Counted from the stretch's first letter, positions 44,829 through 55,866 are shown. The stretch: 64,000 nt of DNA from Robiginitalea sediminis (GCF_002198115.1 NZ_NGNR01000002.1:541558-605557), one strand, 5' to 3'. Numbers and translations: made by a program. The notes: generated by a model from the letters alone, not told the origin.

Positions 44829-45773
44829 TTACCCTGCAGGTTTTCGCTCCAGGGATTGCTGCTGAAGTATCTGTTGCTGTTCCTTAACCGTAAGGGTACT
44901 TTTGTCCGGGCTCCATCCGGGAGGCCCGAACAAATACATCAGCCCTTCCCGCAGGGATCTCGCAGAACGCAGGTCCTGCCAGATGGATCGGTATTCGTGG
45001 GTAAGGATCACCATAGGGTTATAGGAATCCGGGGAATGGATTACCCCGTAATCGATCTCAATAGAATCGTCATAAGCCTTCCAGGTACCAAACATCTTGT
45101 CGAAGAAGTTGAAGAAGCCCCCATGGTTTTTATCCAGGTATTCCAGGTTACGCGCATGGTGGACCTGGTGCATGCTGTGGGTGTTGACCCATTTCTCTAA
45201 AATGCCGAGGCGCGGGAGGTAGACCGTATGCAACTGAAACTGCCAGAGCGCCTCTAAACCGAGGCAGAAAAGTACCATTTCCGGAGGAAAGCCAATGGCT
45301 GGCATCCAGGCATAGAACAAGGGCTTGTACAGGAGGGTGAACCATCCGTTTCGGATTGCGGTACCCAGGTTAAAGTGCTCGGAGGAATGGTGGACGATAT
45401 GAGCCGCCCACAACACGCGGACCTCGTGGTTGGCCCTGTGGAACCAATAATAGGTAAAATCGTCTGCCAAAAAACACAGGGGCCATACGTACCAGGCATA
45501 GCCGAAGGACTCATACCCCATGAGGTTTATCCGCACGCCATCGGGAGAGAGGGGATTGAAATAGGCATAGACCGCCTCGAACATCACTATGGAGAACGCC
45601 ACCTTGAGGAAGGCCCCCAGGATTGCCGAACCCACACCCATAAATCCGCTGGCGAACAGGTCCTTCCAATGATAATTCTCCTCGTCGCCATGCGCCCGGC
45701 TATACGCCAGCTCGAGGATGATAAATGCAATAAAACAGGGGACGCCGTAAACCAGAGGGTCGCTTACAGACAT
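44829..45773 (-). CDS. Sterol desaturase / fatty acid hydroxylase family protein
   Basis: A 314-residue membrane enzyme. The di-iron histidine clusters of the family are present: WFHRANHE, AAHIVHHSSEH and HSMHQVHHARN, among about five membrane segments. Members insert oxygen or a double bond into lipids; the substrate here is unknown. It lies downstream of parC on the same strand after an 80-base gap and converges with terC. Confidence 0.88.
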   Translation of the reverse strand: MSVSDPLVYGVPCFIAFIILELAYSRAHGDEENYHWKDLFASGFMGVGSAILGAFLKVAFSIVMFEAVYAYFNPLSPDGVRINLMGYESFGYAWYVWPLCFLADDFTYYWFHRANHEVRVLWAAHIVHHSSEHFNLGTAIRNGWFTLLYKPLFYAWMPAIGFPPEMVLFCLGLEALWQFQLHTVYLPRLGILEKWVNTHSMHQVHHARNLEYLDKNHGGFFNFFDKMFGTWKAYDDSIEIDYGVIHSPDSYNPMVILTHEYRSIWQDLRSARSLREGLMYLFGPPGWSPDKSTLTVKEQQQILQQQSLERKPAG

Positions 45774-45853
45774 ATCAGGGATTGAATCATATTGGGGGTT
45801 CTTAAAAAGGGCAGTTTACGCATAAATACTCGTTTTCCGAAATGAGGTTTGCA

Positions 45854-48514
45854 TTAATCGAAAAGTTTTCCCTGGTTCTCATCTGCCTTTCCAGGTGTCT
45901 TCCCTTTCGAATTCCTGGCAGGCGGTTCGGGTTGGGGCGCAGCGCCGACATCTTCTTCATCTACCACCTCCATCTCGGCAGCCTCCATTTTTTTGGGCTC
46001 CTCATAGGGCAAAGGATCCATGGCGTTTATTTCCAATACTTTTTCCTTTGTTAGCTGATTACCCATGGCGGAAATGCCCTTTACCGAAATGAACTCCTCT
46101 AGGTTAACCTGCAGGTTGGGTTTGCGTTCCTGGCCCCTCTTTTTGGCAAAAACCACTTCGGCCATAGGGCGGTAATCGGTAAAGACCCGCTCCAGGTAGG
46201 ATTTAGGGTGTTCGGTTATGATCGTCTCTTCCCGGTCCGGGTTATCCACCTGGAAACGCTTTACATAGAACAATTCCCGTTCCCCTTCCCAGTATATCGC
46301 CGTTATGGGTTTGGCAGGGTTCCATTTCTCCAGGACAATCATGTCCTCGTTGAAATGCATGTTCAGGTCGGGGATTACCGTTTTAAGGATACCTTTCTGG
46401 GAAATGATAAGCAAGCGGTCCTCGGAGGTGAATTCCCCCAGGAGTTCCCCGCGCTCGTCTACATTGAGGCGCAATACTGTATCGTCGAACCAGATTTTCC
46501 GGGGCTTCAGGGTGGAAAGGCCTTTTTCCTTCAGTTCTATGCGCTTAACCGCATATTTAGTGACGATGTTCCCCTTGGCATTTCGCCCTTTTATCAGCAC
46601 ATCGGCAAAATCCAGGTCCCATTTCAGCTTTTTGATACTCCCGACCTGCCGCAGGTGGATGGTGACCACCTCGGCCTCTCCATTTGGATTGGCCGTAAAA
46701 TAAAGGATCTGGGACGAAGCCTTGTCTCCGGCCAGGTCGTAAAGCTTATCGCGGGTAATGGAGGTCACATTAAACCGCTTTACATAGGTGGCGCCCCCCC
46801 TGCCCTCTTTGTAGACCATGTTGTAAATTGTGCGCTTGTCTTTCTTCTTGAAGACAGCTACGTGGATAATACCCTTTCCTACAAAAATCTTGCTGTCTAC
46901 CTTGGTCACCATCATCTGGCCGGATTGGGTAAAGACAATAATATCGTCTATGTCGCTGCAATCCGTGACGTATTCGTCCTTCCGAAGGCTGGTGCCCACA
47001 AAACCTTCCTCCCGGTTGACGTAGAGCTTGGTGTTCCGGATGACCACCTTGGTTGCCTCGATGTCGTCGAAGACCCGGATCTCGGATTTCCGTCCTCTGT
47101 CCTTGCCGTATTTGGCTTTCAGGTCCTTGAAATAAGTAATAGCGTATTCGGTAAGGTGGGCCAGGTGGTGTTTGGTCTCCGCGATTCGGGATTCCAGTTG
47201 GTCCAGGTGCTCCTGCGCCTTGTCCAGGTCGAACCGGGAAATCCGCTTAATCCGGATCTCGGTAAGGCGGGTGATGTCTTCTCGGGTAACCTCGCGCTTC
47301 AGGTTTTTGGTATGGGGTTTCAGCCCTTTATCGATAGCTTCCAGGACTCCCTCCCAGGTTTCCTCTTCCTCGATATCCCGGTAAATTCGCTGTTCGATGA
47401 AAATACGCTCCAGGGAAGCGAAATGCCACTGCTCTTCCAGTTCCGAAAGCTGGATTTCCAGCTCTGCGCGCAGCATTTCCACGGTATGGTCCGTAGAGCG
47501 CGTAAGCATCTCGCTGACGCCCATAAAAATGGGCTTGTTATCCTCTATTATACAGCCCAGGGGAGATATGGAGGTCTCGCAGGCCGTAAAGGCATAGAGG
47601 GCGTCTATGGTCTTGTCTGGCGATATCCCCGGGGGTAGGTGCACCAGAATCTCTACCTCGGCCGCCGTATTGTCTTCAATCCGCTTGATTTTGATTTTCC
47701 CCTTGTCGTTTGCCTTCAGGATGGAATCTATAAGGGAAGAGGTGTTGGTGCCGTAAGGGATCTCGGTAATGATCAGGGTGTTCTTGTCCTTCTGGGAAAT
47801 ACGCGCCCGGGTGCGGACCTTACCGCCCCTAAGACCATCGTTGTAATTTGTGACGTCTATGATACCCCCGGTGGGGAAATCCGGGTACAGGGTAAAGCGT
47901 TTGCCTTCCAGGTGGCGGACAGAAGCGTCTATGAGTTCATTGAAATTGTGGGGCAGGATCTTTGTGGAAAGGCCCACGGCTATACCCTCGGCTCCCTGAG
48001 CCAGCAATAAGGGGAATTTTACCGGCAGGTTTACCGGCTCCTTTTTCCGCCCGTCATAACTGAGTTGCCACTCCGTGATTTTCGGGCTGAAGACCACTTC
48101 GAGGCCGAATTTGGACAGCCGGGCCTCTATGTACCTCGGGGCGGCGGCCCCATCTCCCGTAAGGATGTTGCCCCAGTTCCCCTGGGTATCTATAAGTAAT
48201 TCCTTCTGGCCCAACTGGACCATGGCATCGGCAATACTGGCATCCCCGTGCGGGTGGTACTGCATGGTGTGCCCCACCACATTGGCCACCTTATTATAGC
48301 GCCCGTCATCCATTTCCTTCAGGGCATGCATGATACGCCGCTGGACAGGCTTAAAACCATCTTCAATGGCCGGGACGGCCCGCTCCAGGATCACATAGGA
48401 GGCGTAATCCAGGAACCAGTCCTTATACATCCCCGTAACACGGGTGAGGGCTTCCTGCCCCTGTTCATCAGGCGATTCCTGCCCAGCCCCGTTTACCTCT
48501 TCATGCTCTTCCAT
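45854..48514 (-). CDS. parC: DNA topoisomerase IV subunit A
   Basis: An 886-residue type IIA topoisomerase subunit that breaks and rejoins DNA to separate sister chromosomes. The catalytic Tyr is in GAAAPRYIEARLS, within the winged-helix domain; HYHPHGDASI-type QYHPHGDASIADAM precedes it. The C-terminal beta-pinwheel (about 510-800) ends in a charged, Glu- and Gln-rich tail (PEPPARNSKGKTPGKADENQ). It starts 20 bases after parE. Confidence 0.94.
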   Translation of the reverse strand: MEEHEEVNGAGQESPDEQGQEALTRVTGMYKDWFLDYASYVILERAVPAIEDGFKPVQRRIMHALKEMDDGRYNKVANVVGHTMQYHPHGDASIADAMVQLGQKELLIDTQGNWGNILTGDGAAAPRYIEARLSKFGLEVVFSPKITEWQLSYDGRKKEPVNLPVKFPLLLAQGAEGIAVGLSTKILPHNFNELIDASVRHLEGKRFTLYPDFPTGGIIDVTNYNDGLRGGKVRTRARISQKDKNTLIITEIPYGTNTSSLIDSILKANDKGKIKIKRIEDNTAAEVEILVHLPPGISPDKTIDALYAFTACETSISPLGCIIEDNKPIFMGVSEMLTRSTDHTVEMLRAELEIQLSELEEQWHFASLERIFIEQRIYRDIEEEETWEGVLEAIDKGLKPHTKNLKREVTREDITRLTEIRIKRISRFDLDKAQEHLDQLESRIAETKHHLAHLTEYAITYFKDLKAKYGKDRGRKSEIRVFDDIEATKVVIRNTKLYVNREEGFVGTSLRKDEYVTDCSDIDDIIVFTQSGQMMVTKVDSKIFVGKGIIHVAVFKKKDKRTIYNMVYKEGRGGATYVKRFNVTSITRDKLYDLAGDKASSQILYFTANPNGEAEVVTIHLRQVGSIKKLKWDLDFADVLIKGRNAKGNIVTKYAVKRIELKEKGLSTLKPRKIWFDDTVLRLNVDERGELLGEFTSEDRLLIISQKGILKTVIPDLNMHFNEDMIVLEKWNPAKPITAIYWEGERELFYVKRFQVDNPDREETIITEHPKSYLERVFTDYRPMAEVVFAKKRGQERKPNLQVNLEEFISVKGISAMGNQLTKEKVLEINAMDPLPYEEPKKMEAAEMEVVDEEDVGAAPQPEPPARNSKGKTPGKADENQGKLFD

Positions 48515-48534
48515 TCGCAGTATAAAATACCTGA

Positions 48535-50394
48535 TTACAGTGCATTGTCCTCAACCAGATCTACTTCTACTTTAAGATTATCAATTATAAATTCCTGACG
48601 GTCCGGGGTATTTTTGCCCATATAGAATTTCAGGAGTTCCTCTATGGACATGGCCTTATCCAGCATCACGGGTTCCAACCGGATGTCGTCCCCAATAAAG
48701 TGCTGGAACTCGTCCGGGGAAATCTCCCCAAGTCCTTTAAACCGGGTGATTTCGGGCTTGCCTTTCAATTTCCCGATGGCCTCGCGCCTTTCTTCCTCGT
48801 TGTAGCAGTATATGGTCTGCTTCTTGTCCCTAACCCTGAATAATGGCGTCTGCAGAATATACAAATGCCCCTCCTTGATGAGTTCCGGGAAGAACTGCAG
48901 GAAGAAGGTGATAAGCAGCAAACGAATGTGCATCCCATCCACATCGGCATCTGTGGCAATGACGATATTGTTGTACCGCAGGTCCTCCATGGAGTCCTCG
49001 ATATTCAGCGCCGCCTGCAGCAGGTTGAATTCTTCGTTTTCGTAAACGATTTTCTTGGACATCCCGTAGGAGTTCAACGGCTTCCCCCTAAGGCTGAACA
49101 CCGCCTGGGTATTCACATCTCTAGACTTGGTAATGGAGCCGGACGCGGAATCGCCCTCGGTAATAAAGAGTGTGGATTCCAGTCGCCTGTCATGCTTCAT
49201 GTCCCCAAGATGCACGCGACAGTCCCGTAGTTTTTTATTGTGCAGGCTGGCCTTTTTAGCCCGCTCCCGGGCTAGTTTACGGATGCCCGAAAGTTCCTTG
49301 CGCTCTTTCTCGGCCTGTATAATTTTCTTTTGGATCTTGGCGGCGGTTTCCTGATTCTTGTGCAGGTAATTGTCCAGCTCGCGCCCGATAAAGTCGTTGA
49401 TATAGGTCCTTACGGTAGGAAGGTCCCCGCCCATGTCCGTAGAGCCCAGCTTGGTTTTGGTCTGGCTTTCGAAAACCGGTTCCATGACCTTGATGGAAAT
49501 GGCCGCAATAACCGATTTGCGTACATCCGAGGCGTCGTAGTTTTTCCCGAAGAAATCCCGGATGGTCTTCACCAGCGCTTCCCGGAAGGCAGATTGGTGG
49601 GTCCCGCCCTGGGTGGTGTGCTGCCCGTTCACAAAAGAGTGGTATTCCTCGCTGTACTGGGTTTTGCTGTGGGTGATGGCTACCTCAATGTCGTCCCCTT
49701 TCAGATGGATAATGGGGTAGAGCATATCCTCCGCATTGGTGTAATCTTCCAACAAGTCCCGAAGACCGTTCTCGGAATAGAATTTTTCCCCGTTGAACAT
49801 GATGGTAAGCCCGGGGTTCAGGTATACGTAATTGCGCAACATGCGCTCTACGTATTCGTTGCGGTAGCGGTATTTCTTGAAAATCCCCTCATCCGGGGTA
49901 AAGGTGACCTTGGTACCCCTCCGACGGGAGGATTCCTCCAGGAACTCCTCTTCCACCAACTCCCCCATGGTAAACTCGGCAGATTTGGATTGACCGTCCC
50001 GGGTGGACTCCACGCGGAAATAAGTAGAGAGGGCATTTACCGCCTTGGTCCCTACCCCATTGAGCCCTACGGACTTTTTGAAGGCACGGGTATCGTATTT
50101 ACCCCCGGTATTCATCTTGGATACGACATCGACCACTTTCCCAAGCGGGATACCCCGCCCGTAGTCGCGCACGGTCACTTTGTCTTCGCGGATACTGACC
50201 TCTATGGTCTTGCCCGCCCCCATGACGAATTCGTCAATACAGTTGTCTATGACCTCTTTAAGCAGGATGTAAATCCCGTCATCGGCAGAAGACCCGTCGC
50301 CCAGCTTTCCGATGTACATCCCCGGGCGCATGCGGATATGCTCCTTCCAGTCAAGGGAGCGGATGTTGTCCTCGGTATATTGGGATTGCGCCAT
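48535..50394 (-). CDS. parE: DNA topoisomerase IV subunit B
   Basis: A 619-residue GHKL ATPase subunit. Visible are [11 protein letters not shown], the ATP-site Asn in [34 protein letters not shown], the Toprim block [11 protein letters not shown] and [12 protein letters not shown]. The tail KGLGEIS, then [19 protein letters not shown], fits ParE/GyrB. The missing GyrB-specific insertion and the parC neighbour make ParE the better name. Confidence 0.94.
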   Translation of the reverse strand: MAQSQYTEDNIRSLDWKEHIRMRPGMYIGKLGDGSSADDGIYILLKEVIDNCIDEFVMGAGKTIEVSIREDKVTVRDYGRGIPLGKVVDVVSKMNTGGKYDTRAFKKSVGLNGVGTKAVNALSTYFRVESTRDGQSKSAEFTMGELVEEEFLEESSRRRGTKVTFTPDEGIFKKYRYRNEYVERMLRNYVYLNPGLTIMFNGEKFYSENGLRDLLEDYTNAEDMLYPIIHLKGDDIEVAITHSKTQYSEEYHSFVNGQHTTQGGTHQSAFREALVKTIRDFFGKNYDASDVRKSVIAAISIKVMEPVFESQTKTKLGSTDMGGDLPTVRTYINDFIGRELDNYLHKNQETAAKIQKKIIQAEKERKELSGIRKLARERAKKASLHNKKLRDCRVHLGDMKHDRRLESTLFITEGDSASGSITKSRDVNTQAVFSLRGKPLNSYGMSKKIVYENEEFNLLQAALNIEDSMEDLRYNNIVIATDADVDGMHIRLLLITFFLQFFPELIKEGHLYILQTPLFRVRDKKQTIYCYNEEERREAIGKLKGKPEITRFKGLGEISPDEFQHFIGDDIRLEPVMLDKAMSIEELLKFYMGKNTPDRQEFIIDNLKVEVDLVEDNAL

Positions 50395-50412
50395 GATTCG
50401 GGGTTTAACCCG

Positions 50413-50442
50413 CTAATATATAATTCTGGCGAAGAAATCAAA
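50413..50442 (-). promoter_or_regulatory. Promoter of parE-parC
   Basis: The minus strand shows TTTG (50439-50442), an 18-base spacer and TATATTAG (50413-50420), one base off the consensus, 18 bases before the parE ATG. Confidence 0.6.
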
Positions 50443-50460
50443 ATCGGGAAGCGGCAAAGT

Positions 50461-50490
50461 AATTAACAATACCGCGGAGGACTGTTAATT
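50461..50490. repeat. Inverted repeat between ychF and parE
   Basis: AATTAACA (50461-50468) and TGTTAATT (50483-50490) are a perfect 8-bp inverted repeat around 14 bases. It has no T run, so it is a weak terminator at best for ychF, and it stands about 19 bases upstream of the parE -33 box. Confidence 0.4.
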
Positions 50491-50513
50491 AGCAACCAAT
50501 AGATAATGCCGGA

Positions 50514-51608
50514 TTACACGTTAAACCGGAAATGCATCACATCCCCGTCCTTCACGATGTATTCCTTGCCTTCTACCCGCATTTTTCCGGCTTCCTTCAC
50601 TTTGGCTTCTGAACCAAAATTAACGTAGTCCGAGAAAGCGATCACCTCGGCACGAATAAAGCCCTTTTCAAAGTCCGTATGGATCACGCCTGCGGCCTGG
50701 GGCGCGGTAGCCCCAACCGGGATGGTCCAGGCCCGTACCTCCTTCTCCCCTGCAGTGAAATAGGTCTGCAGATCCAGGAGTCGGTATGCGGCGCGTATGA
50801 GCTTGGAAGCTCCGGGTTCGTCCAGGCCGAGGTCTTCCAGGAAGAGCGTCCTCTCCTCATAGGTTTCCAATTCGGCTATGTCCGCCTCTGTGGCCACTGC
50901 CAAAACCAGCACCTCGGCGTTTTCACCGGCCACAGCCTCCCGTACCCGGTCTACATGGGCATTCCCTGTGGTAGCGGCCTGTTCGTCCACATTACAGACG
51001 TAAAGCACCGGTTTGTCCGTAATAAGCTGCAGGGGCTTAACAAAGGCCTCATAGACCTCTTCCTCCAGGGCTACTGCCCGCACGGAGGTCCCTGACTCCA
51101 GGGCTTTCTTAACCGCCTCCAGGGCCTGGGCTTCCTTCTGGGCGTCCTTGTTGCCCGTCCGTGCGGCACGACCAGCCTTTTCCAAACGCTTCTCAACGGT
51201 TTCTAGGTCTTTCAGCTGCAACTCCATGTCTATGGTCTCCTTATCCCGGATAGGATCCACGCTCCCGTCTACGTGCACCACGTTGTCGTTATCAAAACAC
51301 CGCAACACATGGAGTATAGCATCGGTTTCCCGGATGTTGCCGAGGAATTGGTTGCCCAGCCCCTCCCCTTTGCTCGCCCCCTTTACGAGGCCGGCTATAT
51401 CTACGATCTCGACTGTTGCAGGAACAACACGCTGGGGTTTTACCAGTGCCTCCAGCTGCGGCAGACGGGGGTCCGGGACATTTACGACCCCTATATTGGG
51501 TTCTATGGTGCAAAATGGAAAATTGGCACTCTGCGCTTTGGCATTGGAAAGGCAGTTGAAAAGTGTGGATTTCCCTACGTTGGGCAGGCCTACGATTCCG
51601 GCTTTCAT
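50514..51608 (-). CDS. ychF: YchF/OLA1-family ATPase
   Basis: A 364-residue Obg-related P-loop protein that prefers ATP. The G1 motif is [29 protein letters not shown] is the switch II block; the C-terminal TGS-like domain has [18 protein letters not shown]. It takes part in stress and translation control, ribosome-bound. I start at 51608 ([10 protein letters not shown]). The longer frame to 51695 runs through the promoter region. A -7 box (TATATTTG) lies at 51629-51636. Confidence 0.94.
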   Translation of the reverse strand: MKAGIVGLPNVGKSTLFNCLSNAKAQSANFPFCTIEPNIGVVNVPDPRLPQLEALVKPQRVVPATVEIVDIAGLVKGASKGEGLGNQFLGNIRETDAILHVLRCFDNDNVVHVDGSVDPIRDKETIDMELQLKDLETVEKRLEKAGRAARTGNKDAQKEAQALEAVKKALESGTSVRAVALEEEVYEAFVKPLQLITDKPVLYVCNVDEQAATTGNAHVDRVREAVAGENAEVLVLAVATEADIAELETYEERTLFLEDLGLDEPGASKLIRAAYRLLDLQTYFTAGEKEVRAWTIPVGATAPQAAGVIHTDFEKGFIRAEVIAFSDYVNFGSEAKVKEAGKMRVEGKEYIVKDGDVMHFRFNV

Positions 51609-51628
51609 ACTGGGTTTTTTATCGGCTG

Positions 51629-51636
51629 CAAATATA
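51629..51636 (-). promoter_or_regulatory. -7 promoter element of ychF
   Basis: The minus strand reads TATATTTG, 20 bases before the ATG, with a TTG (51653-51655) 16 bases upstream of the box. Confidence 0.6.
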
Positions 51637-51753
51637 GGCCTATTTCCAGTAGCAAAACCCCCGGCAAAAGTCCAATCTTCACGGTATTTTAACACCCCAT
51701 GGCGTAACAGGACCAGATTTGGGACGTCTTACCCTGAAAACACCACCATTATT

Positions 51754-53229
51754 ATGCGCATTTCCTTAATGGCGTTCCTGCTTTTTACCGTTCAACTGGT
51801 TAGTGCACAGGCCAGGACCTTCACCCTCCAGGACGCTGAAAACGCCAAGCCTATTCCTTTCGCCACGGTAGTGACCGGCCCGGGATCGGGTACCATTACC
51901 AATGAAGAAGGCATCTTCACCATAGACCTCAGTTCTGTTAGTGGAGACCTCAAAATTTCGTGCCTGGGCTACAGGTCTTTGGCGGTTGCGCCTTCCGATA
52001 TGCCCCCGGGCCAAAACATCCTGCAGCTGCAACCGGCCGCCATCAACCTCAATGAGGTCCGCGTTGGCGGCGCCATTCCTTCGGCCGATGCCATTGTTCG
52101 GCAGGTCCGGGAGCGACTCGATGAAAACCACCCAAGTTCAGGACCCGGCTACACCATTTTTTACCGGGAATCCGACCATATGAAATTCGACGACCTGGTC
52201 CTCGAACTCGAAAAGGCATCGGACCTGAACCGGGAGGAACTGCGCGAAGCGGATGCCCGTCTGCGCCAGCTCGGTGCCGATATAGTGAAGGCCAATGTAC
52301 GGGAGTACCTGGATTTTGGAGGGGTTTGGAAGGCTGTATCGGACACCAGTTCTATATTACAGGTAGACCAGGCCATTGAGTTGGTAGACCACAGCCGGGA
52401 TTTTTCCATGGACAATATCCAGAAGCGCGCACAGGCCATTATCCTGGACCACCTGGACACGACTCAGACTTACAAAATGAAGACGGGACTTTTCAAAATT
52501 GAGGACAGTATCTCCCCGGGGCAGGAATTCGCCGAGGGGTCCGAACGGGAAGACAGCATTGGCACCGGATACCTAAAAGAAAAGGTATCCCGCTTAATGG
52601 CCATGGGCGGATGGAAGGACGGTACCCGCCTGCGCAGCTTCCTGGACCCGGATGCCTACGAGTATCGATTTCTGGATGCCACGTATTTCGATGGCTATTA
52701 CGTGTATGCCATTGGGTTTGAACCCGGAAAACGGAAATCCAAATACAGCGGAGTCCTGTATGTGGAGGCCAACTCTTTTGCGGTGCTGAAGGCGGATTAC
52801 CGCTATGCCCGTGGAAAAGGGGGAGATAAGGTTAACCTCAAGCTGCTTTTGGGGATCAAGTACGAAGAAAACCTAAGCCGGGGCACCGTGATATTCAAAC
52901 GCAATGAAGACAATACTTTCTTTCCCTATTATATTGAAATAGATAGTGGTAACTACGTTTATCTCCATCGGGAATTAAAGTTTATCGAAAACAGCCCTGC
53001 CCGAAAAAAGGTCCGGTTCGATTTCTTGTTGGAGGGTCGTGCCCGGGAACGGGAGTCCATGCTGGTCCAGCCTGTGGCAGCAGGAAGCGGTGCGTCCCTG
53101 ACCGCTGCAGAAGAAATAGAGAAAATACCGCTCCTGCGCCCGGGTAGGTTCGAGCGGTCCGTATGGCAGGATGCCACCATAATCGAACCCCTGGAGGATA
53201 TGAAGAACTTCCGGGTGGAAGAGCGTTAA
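51754..53229 (+). CDS. Exported carboxypeptidase-like regulatory domain protein
   Basis: A 491-residue exported protein. A signal peptide ends at about residue 19 (LVSAQA). A carboxypeptidase-regulatory-like beta domain follows (about 25-95, with [14 protein letters not shown] and [10 protein letters not shown]). The rest (about 110-491) is a mixed region with FIYRES-like [13 protein letters not shown] and many aromatic beta strands ([20 protein letters not shown]). Such proteins are common in Bacteroidota and are often outer-membrane associated; no enzyme motif is visible. A longer plus-strand frame upstream to 51148 is antisense to ychF and not real. It overlaps the ferredoxin gene by four bases at its end. 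Confidence 0.78.
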   Translation: MRISLMAFLLFTVQLVSAQARTFTLQDAENAKPIPFATVVTGPGSGTITNEEGIFTIDLSSVSGDLKISCLGYRSLAVAPSDMPPGQNILQLQPAAINLNEVRVGGAIPSADAIVRQVRERLDENHPSSGPGYTIFYRESDHMKFDDLVLELEKASDLNREELREADARLRQLGADIVKANVREYLDFGGVWKAVSDTSSILQVDQAIELVDHSRDFSMDNIQKRAQAIILDHLDTTQTYKMKTGLFKIEDSISPGQEFAEGSEREDSIGTGYLKEKVSRLMAMGGWKDGTRLRSFLDPDAYEYRFLDATYFDGYYVYAIGFEPGKRKSKYSGVLYVEANSFAVLKADYRYARGKGGDKVNLKLLLGIKYEENLSRGTVIFKRNEDNTFFPYYIEIDSGNYVYLHRELKFIENSPARKKVRFDFLLEGRARERESMLVQPVAAGSGASLTAAEEIEKIPLLRPGRFERSVWQDATIIEPLEDMKNFRVEER

Positions 53230-53576
53230 TCAGGGTGCATGAACCGCTGTTTGCCCAGTAGTTCTTCCTCGGATTCCACACGGTCCTCATCCGGAACACA
53301 ACAGTCTACCGGACACACGGCGGCACACTGCGGCTCCTCGTGGAAGCCCATACACTCGGTACACTTATCCGGGGCAATGTAGTATACTTCGTCGCTGATG
53401 GGCTCCTGAACCGCATCTGCGTCCACTTCTTTCCCATCCGGCAACACAACCTTTCCTTTCAGAGAAGTGCCATCGCTGTAACGCCATTGATCGGCTCCCT
53501 CATAAATGGCAGTATTGGGGCATTCCGGTTCGCAAGCCCCGCAATTGATGCATTCGTCTGTGATAATTATAGCCAT
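53226..53576 (-). CDS. Ferredoxin with two [4Fe-4S] clusters
   Basis: A 116-residue electron carrier. The first cluster motif is [13 protein letters not shown] (residues about 9-21). The second is in [18 protein letters not shown] near residue 74-91, with a longer spacing between its second and third cysteines, as in Alvin-type ferredoxins. Between them is an insertion of about 45 residues. The C-terminal tail ([18 protein letters not shown]) is charged. It is divergent from the acyl-CoA reductase gene. Confidence 0.92.
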   Translation of the reverse strand: MAIIITDECINCGACEPECPNTAIYEGADQWRYSDGTSLKGKVVLPDGKEVDADAVQEPISDEVYYIAPDKCTECMGFHEEPQCAAVCPVDCCVPDEDRVESEEELLGKQRFMHPD

Positions 53577-53613
53577 AATCCCTCTTGCATTTTCAGAAAC
53601 CAGGCGCCCGAAG

Positions 53614-53644
53614 TTGGCTGGGGCTGCCGGTATCTCTATTTTTG
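53614..53644 (+). promoter_or_regulatory. Promoter of the LuxC-like reductase gene
   Basis: TTG (53614-53616), a 20-base spacer and TATTTTTG (53637-53644) match the consensus exactly, 39 bases before the ATG at 53683. Confidence 0.75.
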
Positions 53645-53682
53645 CACAAATTTAATCGCAAAAGCATTAGAGCACAAGCCGG

Positions 53683-54738
53683 ATGCAAATAGATAAAAAC
53701 ATTGTGAAGGCCATTGTGACCCTGGGGGACGAATTGCAGCGGTACCTGGCCCCCGACCGGGGACCGCAACCCCTGGAAAACGCCTTGCAATGGGATGTCC
53801 TGCTGGAAGAAGTCCGGATCAAAAACCCCTGGTTTACCCCGGAGCAGGTCCAGTTCGCACTGGGGAAATGGGCGGCCCACTTTTCAGAGGAGGCTCTTGC
53901 ATATTGGCTCGCCCCCTATCCGGAGGCAACCGGAAAGCGACTCCGGGTTGGGCTGATTTCTGCTGGCAATATTCCGCTGGTTGGCCTGCACGACCTGCTC
54001 TGCATCCTGGCTACCGGTCATACCGCTATTGTTAAATGCGCTTCCACAGACACGCTCTTATTGCCCTTTTTGGTGCGTCGCCTGGCTGCTACAGCGCCGG
54101 AAATAGATCATCAGGTATCATTTACACAGGGCACTCTCGGGGATTTTGACGCCGTAATCGCCACCGGCAGCAATAATACCTCCCGTTACTTTGAGCATTA
54201 TTTCAGCAGCAAGCCGCATATCATCCGTAAAAACAGAAATAGTCTTGCGGTTTTAGACGGCAGCGAATCCCAGGATCAACTGGACAGCCTTGCCGATGAC
54301 GTGTTCCGTTATTTTGGGATGGGCTGCCGGAGTGTTTCCAAGCTCATGGTACCCAAGGGGTATGACTTCAAAGAGGTCTTCCAGGCCTTCTACCGGTTCC
54401 GATCGGTAACCGATCACCAGAAATACGCCAATAACTACGATTACAATAAAGCCGTGTACCTGATGAGCGGGGCGCCCATGCTAGACAATGGTTTTCTGCT
54501 GCTAAAGGAAGATAATGGGTTGGGCTCCCCCATCGGCACCTTATTTTATCAGGAATACGAAAGCCGTGAAGCCCTTTTGGCGTATTTGGAACACCACACG
54601 GAGGACCTGCAGTGCGTGGTAGGTCCTTCCTGGGTATCCGCCTCCATCCCCTTTGGCAGCAGCCAGGAGCCCGGTTTAGCCGATTACGCCGACGGGGTGG
54701 ACACGGTTGACTTCCTGTTGAAAATAAAGCAAAATTAA
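53683..54738 (+). CDS. Acyl-CoA reductase, LuxC family
   Basis: A 351-residue aldehyde-dehydrogenase-fold protein of the LuxC/acyl-CoA reductase family. Visible are VGLISAGNIPLVGLHDLL, the IVKCASTDTLLLPFL segment and the nucleophile candidate Cys in FGMGCRSVSKL. LuxC reduces a fatty acyl group to an aldehyde; in Bacteroidota without lux genes its role is not known. It is 63 bases before serC on the same strand and divergent from the ferredoxin gene. Confidence 0.85.
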   Translation: MQIDKNIVKAIVTLGDELQRYLAPDRGPQPLENALQWDVLLEEVRIKNPWFTPEQVQFALGKWAAHFSEEALAYWLAPYPEATGKRLRVGLISAGNIPLVGLHDLLCILATGHTAIVKCASTDTLLLPFLVRRLAATAPEIDHQVSFTQGTLGDFDAVIATGSNNTSRYFEHYFSSKPHIIRKNRNSLAVLDGSESQDQLDSLADDVFRYFGMGCRSVSKLMVPKGYDFKEVFQAFYRFRSVTDHQKYANNYDYNKAVYLMSGAPMLDNGFLLLKEDNGLGSPIGTLFYQEYESREALLAYLEHHTEDLQCVVGPSWVSASIPFGSSQEPGLADYADGVDTVDFLLKIKQN

Positions 54739-54801
54739 GAGGCTGCCGTAGGGGAGGTTTCCTACAGAATTAAGACCTTTACGCCTTTGAATCCCAAACC
54801 C

Positions 54802-55866
54802 ATGAAAAAACACAATTTCAGCCCGGGCCCCTGCATCCTTCCGCAGGAGGTGATGCAAAAGGCCGCCGACGCCGTTCGGGAATTGGACGGCACCGGGCTT
54901 TCCCTAATTGAAATATCACACAGAAGCCCCGAATTCGTGGCAATTATGGAAAACGCCCGGAATCTGGCACTGGAGCTTTTGGGCCTTGAAGACAAGGGCT
55001 ATGAAGCCCTGTACCTGCAGGGCGGGGCCAGCACTCAGTTTCTGGCTACAGCCTACAACCTGCTGGAAAAACGTGCTGGTTACATCAATACGGGGACTTG
55101 GAGTGCCAAGGCCATCAAGGAGGCCAAGCTTTTTGGCGAGGTGGTGGAAGTAGCCTCCTCCCAGGATGAAAACTACAGGTACATCCCCAAGGATTTTGCA
55201 ATTCCCGAAGGGTTGGATTACCTCCACCTGACAACCAATAATACCATTTTCGGGACCCAATTTAAAGAGATTCCACAGGCGGACACCACCCTGGTGGCCG
55301 ATATGAGTTCCGATATTTTTTCCCGGGAAATGGATTTCTCCCGCTTCGGCCTGATCTATGCGGGCGCGCAGAAAAATCTGGGGCCTGCTGGCGCTACCCT
55401 TGTCATCGTGCGGGAGGATATCCTGGGTAAGGTGAGCCGTCAGATACCATCCATGCTGGACTACCGGATGCATATTTCCAAAGACAGCATGTACAATACC
55501 CCGCCGGTTTTTGCCGTCTACACTGCTATGCTAAACCTGCAGTGGCTGAAGGCACAGGGGGGCATCCCGGCCATAGCTGAAATCAATGAAAAAAAGGCAA
55601 AACTCCTGTATTCGGAAATTGACCTTAACCCCCTGTTCCAAGGAGTTGCAGCCTCTGAGGACCGTTCCCATATGAACGCGACATTTACCCTGACCGAGCC
55701 GGAACTCAAGGAGCGCTTCGACGCCATGTGGAAGGAAGCGGGCATCAATGGCTTAAACGGCCACCGTTCCGTGGGCGGGTATCGCGCCTCCATGTATAAT
55801 GCACTTTCCCTGGAAAGCGTGGGGGTTCTGGTAGATGTCATGAGCGACCTGGAACGCAAAGCCTGA
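54802..55866 (+). CDS. serC: Phosphoserine aminotransferase
   Basis: A 354-residue PLP enzyme that transaminates 3-phosphohydroxypyruvate. Visible are HNFSPGPCILP at the start, LYLQGGASTQFLATAYNLL, and the Schiff-base lysine in YAGAQKNLGPAG. I start at the ATG at 54802; the in-frame TTG at 54787 is less likely. It is followed 26 bases later by serA, its pathway predecessor. Confidence 0.95.
   Translation: MKKHNFSPGPCILPQEVMQKAADAVRELDGTGLSLIEISHRSPEFVAIMENARNLALELLGLEDKGYEALYLQGGASTQFLATAYNLLEKRAGYINTGTWSAKAIKEAKLFGEVVEVASSQDENYRYIPKDFAIPEGLDYLHLTTNNTIFGTQFKEIPQADTTLVADMSSDIFSREMDFSRFGLIYAGAQKNLGPAGATLVIVREDILGKVSRQIPSMLDYRMHISKDSMYNTPPVFAVYTAMLNLQWLKAQGGIPAIAEINEKKAKLLYSEIDLNPLFQGVAASEDRSHMNATFTLTEPELKERFDAMWKEAGINGLNGHRSVGGYRASMYNALSLESVGVLVDVMSDLERKA

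Noticed and set aside
46208-47638. A 476-codon open frame on the plus strand opposite parC
   Set aside because: It is an antisense shadow of parC, whose codon use leaves this frame open; the translation shows no domain, while parC is beyond doubt.
49330-50466. A 378-codon frame opposite parE
   Set aside because: Antisense shadow of parE with low-complexity translation and no recognisable motif.
51148-51753. A 202-codon N-terminal extension of the exported protein at 51754
   Set aside because: It runs antisense through ychF and its promoter, and a signal peptide begins at the ATG at 51754.
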